Positions 1 through 10,900 of a stretch of DNA of 64,000 nucleotides are shown one piece after another. The notes beneath the pieces are model-generated. The model saw nothing but the letters and a program-made list of their open reading frames with translations. It made no database searches and was not told the DNA's origin. Source of the DNA: Zygnema cylindricum (taxonomy: Eukaryota > Streptophyta > Zygnematophyceae > Zygnematales > Zygnemataceae); assembly GCA_037447655.1 (NCBI GenBank), contig JBBHKE010000396.1, positions 37,895 to 101,894 of the forward strand. The letters are read 5' to 3'. The position numbers and the translations under genes are program-made. The first letter of the stretch is position 1. Each line of letters starts with the position of its first letter.

Positions 1-191
1 AAAATAAAAAAGCCAAAAACACGAATGCTATACATGAAACAATAAAGAATATCGAAACAAACACGGAAGAAGATGTTATACGAGGTATCAAATCAAAGTA
101 GTGTAAAACAAAACAAAGGAAAAACAAACAAGCTTGGCTTGAAAAATATAGATAATCCAAAATTTGTTGCTTGAAGAGGTGAATCCTCCTT

Positions 192-410
192 TCAATTCAA
201 CAGAAGAAAGTTATCTGGTGTTAAATCCTTGTGCATCACGCCAAGAGAATAGCACCTCTCTACCACTTGAACAATTGAACGAGTTAACTCAGCGGCTCTT
301 TTTTCACTGTAATGTCCTCTTCCAATAATTTTGTCAAAATGCTCTCCTCTGCACAAAGTTCCATGACAATGTAAACTCTTCATATGTTCCTTTCATTTCC
401 AAGAAGAGGA
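192..410 (-). pseudogene. Calcium-dependent protein kinase fragment (pseudogene)
   Basis: Read on the minus strand, this stretch encodes part of a plant-type CDPK catalytic domain: a KGTYE-like strand, VYIVMELC in the hinge, a GEHFDKIIGRGHYSE segment, the RAAELTRSIVQVVE helix, and the catalytic loop written MHKDLTPDNFLL instead of the usual HRDLKPENFLL. The residues before and after VYIVMELC lie in different frames, so at least two small indels break it. The conserved catalytic-loop arginine is lysine. Only about 70 residues remain; no N-lobe ATP site, EF hands or later kinase subdomains are seen. CDPKs occur in plants, green algae and alveolates, so this is the best host clue in the window. 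I am fairly sure of the family and sure that this copy is non-functional. Confidence 0.7.
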
Positions 411-516
411 TGAGCTGAATTTGACATACACGAACTTGGACTTGGAGTACATCTTGTACCCGGAGGCGAGGTTTTACCTACTTGGCATTCTTCAATTGAC
501 AATCAGACAAGTGTGC

Positions 517-941
517 GAACCAATGTAAACGAATGTCAACCAATATAAACCAACGTAAACCAATGTAATCCAAAGTCAACCAATGTCAACCAATGTGAAC
601 CAATGTCTGCCAATGTCAACCAATGTTAACAAATGTCAACCAATGTCAACCAATGTAAACCAATGTAAACATATGTGAACAAATGTCAACCAATGTCAAC
701 CAATGTAAACGAATGTCTACCAATGTCAACTAATGTCAACCAATTTCAACCAGTGTCAACCAATGTCAACATATGTGAACAAATGTTAACCAATCTCAAC
801 CAATGTAAACAGATGTCAACCAATGTAAACGAATGCCAACCAATGTAAACGAATGTCAACCAATGTAAGCCAATGTCAACCAATGTAAACCAATGTATGT
901 AAACGAATGTCAACCAATGTCAACCAATGTCAACCGATGTT
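517..941. repeat. 10-bp minisatellite (CAATGTCAAC-type)
   Basis: About 42 tandem units of a decamer with consensus CAATGTCAAC or CAATGTAAAC. Units differ mostly by C/A at one position and by occasional ATATGTGAAC or GAATGTAAAC variants. No reading frame of note crosses it. Confidence 0.9.
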
Positions 942-1368
942 TTATATAAAAAGTATTTATAATAACATTTGTTTTTTCTTAACACAATAATTTTGAGAGC
1001 ACAAGAAGTCTCAGCAGATATTAGAGAGCTAAGCTCTACGTTCCGTCAACATTCCTTGCAAGAGTTTATTTAATTGGAGATTATAATATACATTAACAAA
1101 ACTGAAAGTAAACAAATAAAACGTGCGGATAATTGGACTGTAGATTGATGTACCACAAACATATCCAAAATAAACGCATCCCAACAAACAAAATAAAACA
1201 TCACAACATACATTGCATCGAGACGAATAGAATAAGAAACATATTGGCAGAGATGGTTGCGCAACAAACCACACAATTTAGATTCGAAGAGATGAAAAGA
1301 AACCATTGTTGGCTTCGTGTTGAGAGAAAGAGGGAGAAACTAAGCGTATAAAAACTATGGCGTAATAC

Positions 1369-1407
<39 letters not shown>

Positions 1408-1660
1408 TATATTAAACCCTAAAAAAACCCTATATATATTCGACTCTGACTAAAGCTTCATTGTACAATTTAAACCACACCAAATAAGGTGCAATATTTT
1501 CCTAAACCAGCACAACTCCGATAAAAACGTGCGATAACGTTGACAAATGACAAAAAAAAAATATAGCCTTCGCATAAAACGGATAAAATTGACAAGATAA
1601 AAATGACAAGATTTGACAGATAAATTACAAGATTTGACATAAACAGATAGAAAAAGGTAC
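942..1660. other. Intergenic, no gene seen; (AT)n at 1374-1404
   Basis: AT-rich sequence with a dinucleotide AT microsatellite at about 1374-1404, followed by a short AAACCCTAAAAAAACCC stretch too short to call telomeric. Overlapping small open frames at 1029-1351 show no recognisable protein features on either strand. Confidence 0.6.
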
Positions 1661-1750
1661 CTGGGGAAAGAGAGATCCGAGAAAGGTACTTGTGAGGGCG
1701 GCCAAGGCAGTGAATGTCACGGCATACTTGGCAATAACTTCCCTCTCACC
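1661..1750 (-). CDS. Candidate internal host exon, 30 codons
   Basis: On the minus strand a 90-nt open segment is bounded by a good acceptor (pyrimidine-rich, ending CTGCAG) and a good donor (CAG|GTACC). It reads as a mixed, partly hydrophobic peptide (GEREVIAKYAVTF followed by an Ala/Leu/Thr-rich stretch), which could be a membrane segment. A possible upstream exon lies at 1967-2018 with acceptor CAACAG and a GT donor; joined, the two keep one frame. I do not recognise the protein. Copia A inserted 58 bp beyond the upstream exon, so it may sit in an intron of this gene. The call rests only on splice signals and open frame. Confidence 0.3.
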
Positions 1751-1776
1751 CTGCAGTTAGAAAACAAACAACTTCA

Positions 1777-1947
1777 CTTCTCCTCTCCCTCTCCCTCCCT
1801 CTCTCCCTTTCCCTCTCCCTCTCCCTCTCCCTGTCCTTCTCCCTCTCCCTCTCCCTCTCCCTCTCCCTCTCCCTCTCCCTCTCCTCTATATAATATTCAA
1901 AATATCTAGAATTGATGAATCAAAACGGAGGGAGGGAGGGAGGGAGG
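1777..1947. repeat. CTCCCT low-complexity tract and GGGA repeats
   Basis: Pyrimidine-rich hexanucleotide-like tract (CTCCCT) at about 1777-1886, followed at 1926-1947 by five GGGA units. They lie in the presumed intron between the two candidate exons described at 1661-1750. Confidence 0.8.
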
Positions 1948-2080
1948 AAAAGGGAGATAGAGGTACTGGTTGACAGGAAGAGAACCAGATTCGCGCTCCA
2001 ATGAGAAGACAAGGGGAGCTGTTGACAAGACAGTCCACAACCGCCGGTCTCAAAAATCAAAATGTTTGACATTTTGTTGT

Positions 2081-2916
2081 TGTTGTTCTACAACCACCGG
2101 TGCAGGTGGAGGAGCAGCAGTAGTAGTAGAAGTAGACATGATACACTCTCAGAAGCTATCAAGAATCCTACCAAATAGCTGTTCTTAAGTGCTCACCAAT
2201 TCTTATACAAGCATCAAATCTCACAAAACTCTATCAGAATATAGAGTAGCATAAACACTGACAACTCCCAAAGTTTCAGCACAATTGACGCAACAACACT
2301 CAAGATATAATACTCAGAAGTTTCCCAAAAACTGTCTGCAGTTTTACTACTTAGAAGTCTGGATACATGAAATGCTCTAAGTCCTAAGTCTTATACTTTC
2401 GGTGTTCTACCGCCGATAACAGTGTACCTGAGAGGTACGTCCAGAATCAACCCACCTACTGAGATCTACGTGTTCTTGATCGTGCCAACCCAATCTATCA
2501 TTGTACAGTCAATATTACTCAGAATCTATATTAAGTTATTGTACAAATACTTGTCGGCTAAGTCACTTGTGATACTCTTATGAATCTCGTCCGTTGACAA
2601 GATTCATATCAATCGCAGCTGCGTTGTCCCGTACCGGATAACATTTATATCACCCGCGGCTGCGGTGTCCTGCACCAAATCATATCAAAGATAGTAGCAG
2701 CTGCGTTGTCTGTACGGATCTTATCCAAAGTGACCGCAGCTGCGTTTGTCCTGTCTGTATCGCAGCTTCACTGCTGCGCTGCTCTGCTGCTGCGCTGCTG
2801 CGCAGCTCTGCTGTATAGCAGCTGCGCTGCTCTTCCGTATAGCAGCTGCGCTGCTGTCTGTATAGTTGCTGCGCTGCTGCGCTGCTCTGAGACTGAAAGC
2901 TTTCCAAAAGACAACA
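2081..2916 (-). repeat. 3' LTR of Copia A
   Basis: 836-bp LTR matching 13465-14308 with few differences. On the internal side it is preceded in element orientation by a polypurine tract ending AGGGGAG (plus strand 2917-2923). U3 holds four spaced palindromes of the type CGCAGCTGCG (about 2614, 2655, 2697 and 2735), each followed by TTGTCC-like sequence, and then an imperfect GCTGC-rich repeat at 2755-2885 that differs in copy number between the two LTRs. Confidence 0.92.
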
Positions 2917-3066
2917 CTCCCCTAAAGCTTTAGACTCAGTATACCAGCGCAGCTGCGGTGATAAACTAGCGCAGTATCAATATAGCAGTTAGCAAGTCAC
3001 TCAGTCCCACTGCTTCTCAATGATGGACTTATCGCAGCGTGGCAGTATAGCAGTGCAGCAATTCAA

Positions 3067-6000
3067 CTATTCACTTAATCCCACTGCTTCCCTACAATAC
3101 TTCAGCTTAGGAGCAGGAAGAGCTTTAGTGAGCATATCAGCAATCATTTTTGCATCTGGTAAGTAACATAATTTAATCACTCTAGAGAACACTTTTTCTC
3201 TTACAAAGTGTAATCGTACATCCATGTGCTTACTTTTGAAGTGATGACTCGGGTTAGAAGCAATGGCAATGGCAGCCTGGTTATCACACCAGATCACCTG
3301 TGGACCAACTTGCATGTATCCTAGTTCTTGTAACATGGATTTTACCCATAAGAGTTCTTTGAGGGCCGAGCTTGCTGCCATATATTCCGACTCCATTGTC
3401 GACTGTGCTGTCACCTTTTGAAGTTTGCTGCTCCAGCTGCAAGTACCGTTCCCAACTTGTAGAACGAATCCCGTGGTAGATTTCCGGCTTGGCATGTCAC
3501 CATAGCTTGCATCACTCCATGTTTGCAGCTTGACTTCTCCTCCGCCTAATGTGAGTTTGAGGTCTTTGGTTCCGGCCAAATATTTTAAGACTCTCCTTGC
3601 TGCGTCAAAGTCAGATTTTCTCGGATTCTCTAGACTCCTACTCAATACCCCGACTGCTGCATCTATGTCAGGTCGGGTACAATTCATGAAGTATATTAAG
3701 CTTCCCACTATCTGTCTATAAGGTATTATTGTCATAGGATCATTCTCCCCTGATTCTAAATACTCGCTAACAATGACACCTGGTTCTGTCTCTTCTCCCT
3801 CTAACTTCTGCCGAAACTCCATTGGAGTTAGACATCCTTTTGCCCCCCGCATTCCGTACTCATCTAACATGTTTCCAATAGCCTCTTTTTGAGTCAGTTT
3901 TATTATTTTCTTATTTTTGTCCCTCTCTACCTGGATACCCAAAATATATTTTGCCTCACCGAGGTCTTTCATCTCGAACCGTGAGTTTAGAGCAGTTTTG
4001 ATTTTGTTAATTTCAGCCATTGATTTACTAATTAATAGCAAACATCTACATATACTGCTATATACACTATCCCATTTTCACCCTTTAGAACGTAGACTGA
4101 GTGATCAGAACTTATCCTTTGAAATCCTAGACTAGTCAAGAATTCATCAAGCTTTATATTCCACTGTCTCGGGGCCTGTTTTAGGCCGTACAAAGATTTT
4201 AGCAACTTGCATACTAAGTGCTCTTTTCCTGGTTCCACATACTTTTCAGGCTGCTGCATGTAAATGGTCTTTTCTAGTTCTCCATGCAAAAAGGCCGTTT
4301 TTACATCCATCTGATGAATTTCCATATCTTCTATAGCAGTTAGGGACAGCAAAATCCTAACTGTTGGAAATCTTACAACCGGAGAAAATGTTTCTTCAAA
4401 ATCGATTCCTTCCTTTTGATTGTACCCCTTCGCCACAAGTCTGGCCTTATAGCGTTCAATGGTGCTATCGGGATTTAACTTCACCTTGAATACCCATTTG
4501 CTGCCGATCGCTTTTCGGTCTGGAGGAAGGTCCACGAGCTCCCATGTTTGAGCCTCCATGATGGACTTCATTTCGTCGTTTGCCGCCTCAATCCAGTGAT
4601 TCCGCTCTGGTGATGAGAAAGCCTCTTGGATGGTCAAGGGCTCCCCTGAGACTGCCGAGTAGGCACAGTGAGAGCTTGCTTGCAGGCGGCTGCTTGATCT
4701 TCTTCCCCCCAGAAATTCTGAGGCTGAGATCGTCGGATCCCGCGCATTGCGCTGATTCGCTGGTTGCGATCCGTGTTTTCGTGATTGCGCTGGTTGCGAT
4801 CCGTGTCTTGCTGATTGCGCTGGTTGCGATCCGTGTTTTCGTGATTGCGCTGGTTGCGTTCCGTGTGTACTGACTGCTCTTGGTCCGTCTGGACCCGATG
4901 TTGGTGAAGAAGTGGGAGAGAGTCTGACGCCGGAGTTATAACCGGAGTTTGTGGAATCTGCGGGACAATTTCCTGCATGCAATCTAAGATGACATATTCC
5001 TGTATTTTTTGTTGCTTTTGCTGGTCTGTCAATTGAAATAAATCTATGGAGTCTAGTTCATCTTTAACAATGATGTTTCTAGCTACAACTATTTTCTGCC
5101 TTTCAAACACAAAGACTCTATAACCTTTCGAGTGATCATCATATCCTAACAAAATACCCGGTAATCCCTTTGGTTCCATTTTCCATTTATTTGTAGACGT
5201 ATCCAATATAAAGCATTGACTACCAAAGACCTTGAAATGGCTAACATCTGGTTTGCTACCTGTCCATATTTCGTAAGGAGTTGTTTCTACCGATCTTGAT
5301 CCTATCCTATTTTTAATATAAACTACACAATTTAGAGCCTCAGCCCAGAATTTCGGATCCACATTTTTATCTGCGAGCATAGATCTAGAGCTTTCCGTGA
5401 GAGTTCTATTTAGCCTTTCCGACACCCCATTTTGTTCCGGTGAATATGGAACAGTCAATAGATGACTAATGCCTTCCTCGAGTAAAAATGTTTCAAATTC
5501 TTTCGATGTATATTCACCACCATTGTCCAATCTGAGCTGTAAAATAGATGTATTATGAAGTTTTTCAGCCCATGCTTTATAGTGTTTGAAGTGACCAAAC
5601 ACTTCACTCTTCTCCTTCATGAAGTAAACTTTTGTAAACCTGGAGAAATCATCTGTGAAGGTGACCATATATTTCATCCCTCCGGCAGAAGGAACCTTCG
5701 CCGGACCAAAGACATCCGAATGAATTTGCTGTAAAAGTTTCGTCGACCGATGCTCAGACTCATTAGGAAATGGCAATCTGTGGATTTTGCCTAAAGTGCA
5801 ACCATCGCAAGTTTTGACCGGCCCATCTGTGAGTGATACACCCTCTATTTTTCCAACAACGACCATTTTCTTCAAACTATCATAGTTTACATGGCCTAAT
5901 CTTTTATGCCACAACTCATCTGAGTGCAAAACACCGGAGTACAAAACATCATTTTCTTTTGTATTAGCCATATCCATGCGATACATCTTGCTACTATCTC

Positions 6001-7054
6001 TAGTACTTGTAACTGCAACCTTGCCGTTTTTGCTAACAACCTGCCGACCATTTTTCAAACTGACCTCAAAGCCTTTACTCTCAACCAACGACGTAGAAAA
6101 CAGATTTTTCTTAAAGTCAGGCACAAATAAGACATTGTGAAGAGTCCTTTCAATTGCTTTTCCATCCACATCAACTAGCAAGGACACATCACCCATTGCA
6201 CGAGTTTGGACACTCATTCCACAAGCATAATAAATATTTTTCTCCGGCGTTGCTTTCAGATTTTTGAAGATGGAATTGTTCCAACACATATGTGCTGACG
6301 CTCCTGTATCCATAATCCATCCAGGGTCCTTTGCGCCTTCCATTGATGCCGCCATGGCGAATAGATCCGTGTCGTCCTCCTCAGAAAATGTCAGAGTTTC
6401 GTCTTGGAGGGATGAAGAAGCTGAAAACAGTGCATTTCCACGAGGTGTAGGCCTCGTGAAGCTTTTGTAAAACTGACTTTGTTGCCATCCCGGCCTGTAT
6501 AAACCAGAATCGTTAGCTTGTTTAAGTTTAGGACAGAATTTGTATCCATGGCCTCTCTCACTACAATAAAAACATGCATTGTGTGATTGTCTATTTCCAC
6601 CCTGATTAAACTGTCTGAAATTGGGAAACTGATTACGGTTCTGATTAAATTGACCTTTCTTTCCAAAATCTGAATTAAAAGCCTCTACTTGCTCAACATT
6701 GAGAATGTTAGATGTAGCTTCCTCCTCTTATAAAATATTGATTGCTAACTGTAAAGTCCAGCTAGCTTTATCTTTTTGTTTGAGCATGTCAGATGCTCCT
6801 TTCATACTACGAGGGAGAGCCCTCATGAGCAATGCTGCCTGTTGAAACTGAGGAAACACCCCACCGGCACAAGCATGTGCATCTACAAGAATACGAAATT
6901 TGTTAGAATATTGAGCCATTGTACCGCCAGTGTACTTATAGTCCCAAATTTTTCCAGCCAATAGAAGTTCTTCTTGAACATTAGCCTTTTCATAATCACT
7001 TTTAAGAGATTTCCAGATATCAATTGCTTTTTTCATTTTTATCCGAGACATAGC
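3067..7054 (-). pseudogene. Copia A gag-pol, main part (broken)
   Basis: Continues gag from 13261-13523 across the B1 insertion. In order: rest of gag (UBN2-like, from 7051), a CCHC zinc knuckle (CFYCSERGHGYKFC, near 6560), protease with DTGASAHMC (near 6290), integrase with the HKRLGH/CDGC zinc site, the catalytic aspartates (HSDVFGP, RLDNGGEY) and the NGVSERLNRT glutamate; a linker of 30-bp repeats; RT with MDVKTAFLHGE and YGLKQAPRQWN; RNase H with WSDASYGD, STMESEYM and CDNQAAI. Defects: a TAA stop near 6727, a frame change in the repeat linker (4640-4980), and a one-base deletion near 4047 that falls inside the catalytic YVDD box of RT. It cannot make a full polyprotein. Confidence 0.9.
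4745..4866 (-). repeat. 30-bp coding minisatellite in the Copia A integrase-RT linker
   Basis: About four copies of a 30-bp unit lie between integrase and RT. Because 30 is a multiple of three, it gives ten-residue repeats in more than one frame (NQRNHENTDR in one, QPAQSRKHGS in another). The frame change between the integrase and RT halves falls in or beside it, consistent with slippage. Confidence 0.75.
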
Positions 7055-7939
7055 TGTTGAAAAGAGGAAATTAATAGTTCACTTCCCTATTTTAGTTTTG
7101 TTTTAAAGAAAGAGAGTGAGGATCAAAGGCGCGCCATGGCTGCCGCCATATTTAGAAAGTGGCAGTTTTTGCAGATAAGGGTATTTTGGATAAAATGCTG
7201 TCTAGGTCTAGATTTGAACTTGTGACCTCTAGACTCTTTATAGCCAAACGCCTTAACCATTAAGGCGTTACGAAACGTTGATGGGTTTCATAAATATATA
7301 AACATTAACGAAACAGCTAATTAACAGCAGACTAACCAAAATGTGCAATTTCTGCATGTACGCGAATCTGAACCGTGTAAAATATGTTTTGATCGGACGG
7401 CCGGCATTAAAGCCGCCACGCGAAGTGAGCTTTTCGGCGGCATACGGATATAGCGTCACGCGGTGCCACGTGGCGCCACATTATTTGATACCGGAGAAGA
7501 TGGGAGGAGGAACCATGGCTTCCGATATGACAGGTGTCACCTTGTAGACCTTGTCGTACAATAGTTGTACAATAAGTACATCGCCCATTGTACCTTCTTG
7601 TACTTTATAGTGTTCCTATTGGACTAGGGTTTAATAGTAGGTAGTCGTGAGTAGGCAGACCGAGACTTAGTAATATTTAGGTACCTCTCTCTCTAAGAGA
7701 GCTTGTAACTATAAAGGTCATCTTTGACCAGCCATAACTTACTGCTCGGGTGAGCAAATTCAGTGATTCTTTTTGCGTTTGACTCAGGGGAGTCTTGTCC
7801 TCACAAGGGTGAGAGTGGTCAGAATATTTGTGTGCCTGGGCGGCGCTTATTCAGCGGGAAAGTAGAAGGGGCAAATATTATCCTAGAGGCTTTACATAGG
7901 CTGCTCATTCTGTGGGTCAATGGAGACCACAGAATTTCA
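7055..7939 (+). repeat. 5' LTR of Copia B1
   Basis: 885-bp LTR, TGTTGAAAAG to ATTTCA. It holds an antisense tRNA-like module (about 7203-7272), a TATA-like CTATAAAGG (near 7710) just after a CTCTCT/AGAGAG hairpin, and a run of small hairpins at about 7742-7850. The gag start codon (7920) lies inside the LTR. Confidence 0.93.
7203..7272 (-). other. tRNA-like module (A-box and B-box like) inside the B-family LTR
   Basis: Read on the minus strand, the sequence has a D-arm-like inverted repeat (GCCTTAATGGTTAAGGC) resembling a Pol III A box, followed about 30 nt later by a B-box-like GTTCAAATC in a T-arm-like context. Anticodon and acceptor stems do not pair well, so it is a tRNA-derived or SINE-like relic, not a tRNA gene. 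The same module occurs in every B-family LTR here, and a related one in D-family LTRs. Confidence 0.5.
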
Positions 7940-10900
7940 GGTTATGGGCCCACCCTCTAGGGTGCCCATATTTGATGGATCAGACTTTCTTTATTGGGAA
8001 ATGATGATGGAGGGAGAACTATTTGAGAAGCATTTATGGGGCATAGTGTCTGGACAAATTCGATGCCCACCTCCACCTGGGTTTGGAGGGACACGTTTTT
8101 CTGGCACCTCCGCCTCTACAGTTGGTAGAACAGCTGCCACCATCACCGAGGATGAAGATGAGGAAGGAGAAGAGATTGTCATGGAAGGAGAAAAGGAAAG
8201 AGTTGCAACTCAAGTAACACCATTGCCGAAGGCGATACCGGCAGCAGCACCACCAGCAACAACGACAAGGGTTCAGACCGAAAGATCAGAGTCTGAAAAG
8301 TGGAACTACAAAGACAAGGTTGCTAAGCTCTTAATTCTTAAAAGTGTAGCAAAGGGCATTACCATTCCCCTTATGCATGTCAAATCTTCATCTCAGATGT
8401 GGATATCACTAGTTAACAAATATAAGAGTGGATCATTGCAGCAGCAACAGTTGGCAGAAAATAAGATTGCAGCTTATACTTATAAGGGAGGAAGTATGGA
8501 TAATTATTGCAATGATTTAGGAGCATTGTTTGGAGAGTTAGAGAGTGCAGGTAACTCATGGTCTGAGAGACAAAGAGTGAACACATTAATGATGAAACTA
8601 CCTAAAGAGTATGAGAATATCATTAACCGATTGCAGGACATAGGAGATAGCAATTGGAATTGGGATGACACTGTGGGAATGATTTTAGTGAAAGAAAGCA
8701 CCATAGAGCTTAGGAGAGGGAGTCCAAGTGTTCAAGCATTGTCTGCAGGAGCTGATTGGCGGAAGCGTGATGAGGAGAGAGGGAAAGATCCTTATCGAAA
8801 CTTTGGTGGAAGAGGACAAGGAGGTGGCAGATTTGATAGACAGGGGAGAGGAACTTCTCGAGGAGGATTATGTCACTTTTGCAAGAAACCGGGACACTAT
8901 ATGGCAGATTGTGTCAGACTTGCAGATCTTCGACTGAAAGATGGTCAAGGAACCTCAAAGGACGGAGGAAAGAAAAAGGCTTTCCTGACTCAAGTTCTTG
9001 ATGAGGAAGTGGAAGAAAAAACTGAACCTGAAGAGGTGCTTGAGGAGCTTCTCCTTAATCCGAAAAACACTGAAAAGCATGTCGACATTCCACGGAGACA
9101 AAAGTGTGCTTTCGGAGGTAAGAGGGATCCACCCGAGGATGGGTGGATCATAGACTCAGGGGCTTCAATGCATATGTGCAAAGATAAGCGGTGGTTCACT
9201 AAACTGAGAAAGATCCCAACAGTTGAGATAGAGTACGGAGATGGTAGAGTAGAAACCACAAGTCTTGTTGGAACTGTTGACTTGAAGGTTCTAGTTGATG
9301 GAAAGGCCTCAATTGTAACACTCTCAGACGTTCTTTACATTCCACAACTTAGCAAGAACCTAGTCTCAACAGCTGTCCTAGATGAAAAGGAGTTTGAAAC
9401 AGGAACTAGGAAAGGAATCTTCACAGCAAGCTTTGATAATGAGGTTTATTTCATAGCTGAGAAGGGCAGTCAAGGAATGTTCAGAATTGTACTTTGCAAT
9501 GAAAAGAGTGTTCTCTACTCGTGTGTAAGTGAGATGATGCTTTGGCATAAAAGGTTGGGGCATGTGCATCTAGATAGATTAAAGAAAATGAAGAAAAATG
9601 GAATAGTGGAGGGTATTACTTTTGAAGATGATGAGACATTTGATGATTGTAGTGGATGTGCCCAAGGGAAGATTCATAGACTTCCATTTCCAAAGGCAAC
9701 CACATTTAGGAGAGAGAAAGTATTAGATCTAGTTCACACTGATGTTTGGGGACCTGCTAGGTATGCCTCACATGGGGGGAAAAGATGGATGTTAACTATC
9801 ACAGATGATTGGTCTAGATACACGAAGGTATACTTTCTCAGACATAAGTCAGAGGTATTAAGATGTTTCAAAGAGTATAAAGTATGGAGTGAAAAGCTAC
9901 ATGAAACCTCAATAAAAGAGATAAGAAGTGATAATGGGAAAGAATACACCTCAAGGGATTTTGAAGAATATCTTAAAGAAGAAGGAATTCATCATGAGAA
10001 AACTGTTCCCTATAATCCGGAACAAAATGGGGTAGCAGAAAGAGTGAATAGAACTTTAGGAGATATGTCCAGAAGTATGTTAAGTGATAAGAGGATAGGG
10101 CTGCAGTTTTGGGCTGAGTCTATGAACTATGCTAATTTCATCAAAAATAGAGTCCTAACTTCAGCAAATAAAGAGAAAACTCCGTATGAGAGGTGGACAG
10201 GAAGAAAGCCTGATTTGTCTAGTTTGAGAGTGTTCGGAAGTCAAGTCTACAGTTTGGATTCCGATAAGACTAAATGGAAGTTAGAGGGAAGAGGGAAACC
10301 AGGATATCTTGTAGGATATGATGAGAGCACAAAAGGATACCGAGTGTATGACTTGAAAAAGAGAGATATAATTTTGGTAAAACACATAGTGGTGATGAAT
10401 GAAGAGAAGTCCATTGATCCATTCAAATATAATAAGGAAGTCAAAATCAGATTTGAAACGGATCAGTTTTCTGACTTTGACTTTGAAAATGAAGAGAAGG
10501 AAGAGGGAGAAAAAGAAAAATCTGCAGATCTACCAAAGGAGAAGGAGGAAAGGACAACATCCGAGGCAACGCCACAATACGAAGTGGAAACCGATGAGGA
10601 ACTTGATGAGACACCGGAATTGGAAGATAGGGAAGCTGAAAATTTCCCAAAACGAAACCCAAGAATGCCTTCCATACCAGCGTCCGATTTTGAAGGGGGA
10701 AGAAGAAGTAGTAAACGACTTCAAGAAAGACAAGTAAATAACCAACTCACAAAGATGTCTCACCCAGATGAACCTCAAACATACTTAGAGGCCATAAACA
10801 CTCCAGAAAGTAGCCGGTGGATCACAGCTATAAATGAAGAAATGGCCTCTATCATGGAAGCCAATACATGGGAGTTGGTAGATTGTCCACCGGACCGAAA

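Noticed and set aside
517-941. Possible CRISPR array or regularly spaced repeat
   Set aside because: Contiguous 10-bp tandem units without spacers; the window is eukaryotic.
1430-1450. Interstitial telomere repeat (AAACCCT)
   Set aside because: Only two imperfect units; not distinguishable from chance in AT-rich DNA.
2706-2933. Cys/Ala/Leu-rich frame also seen at 13978-14325
   Set aside because: Encoded by the GCTGC-rich repeat of the Copia A LTR.
4580-4873. Plus-strand frame of 97 codons
   Set aside because: Shadow of the Copia A linker repeat on the opposite strand.
7268-7547. Short frames (for example MSNFCMYANLNRVKYVLIGR) recurring at 7341, 12662, 27845 and others
   Set aside because: They recur only because the LTR recurs; there is no evidence of translation, and they lie in U3.
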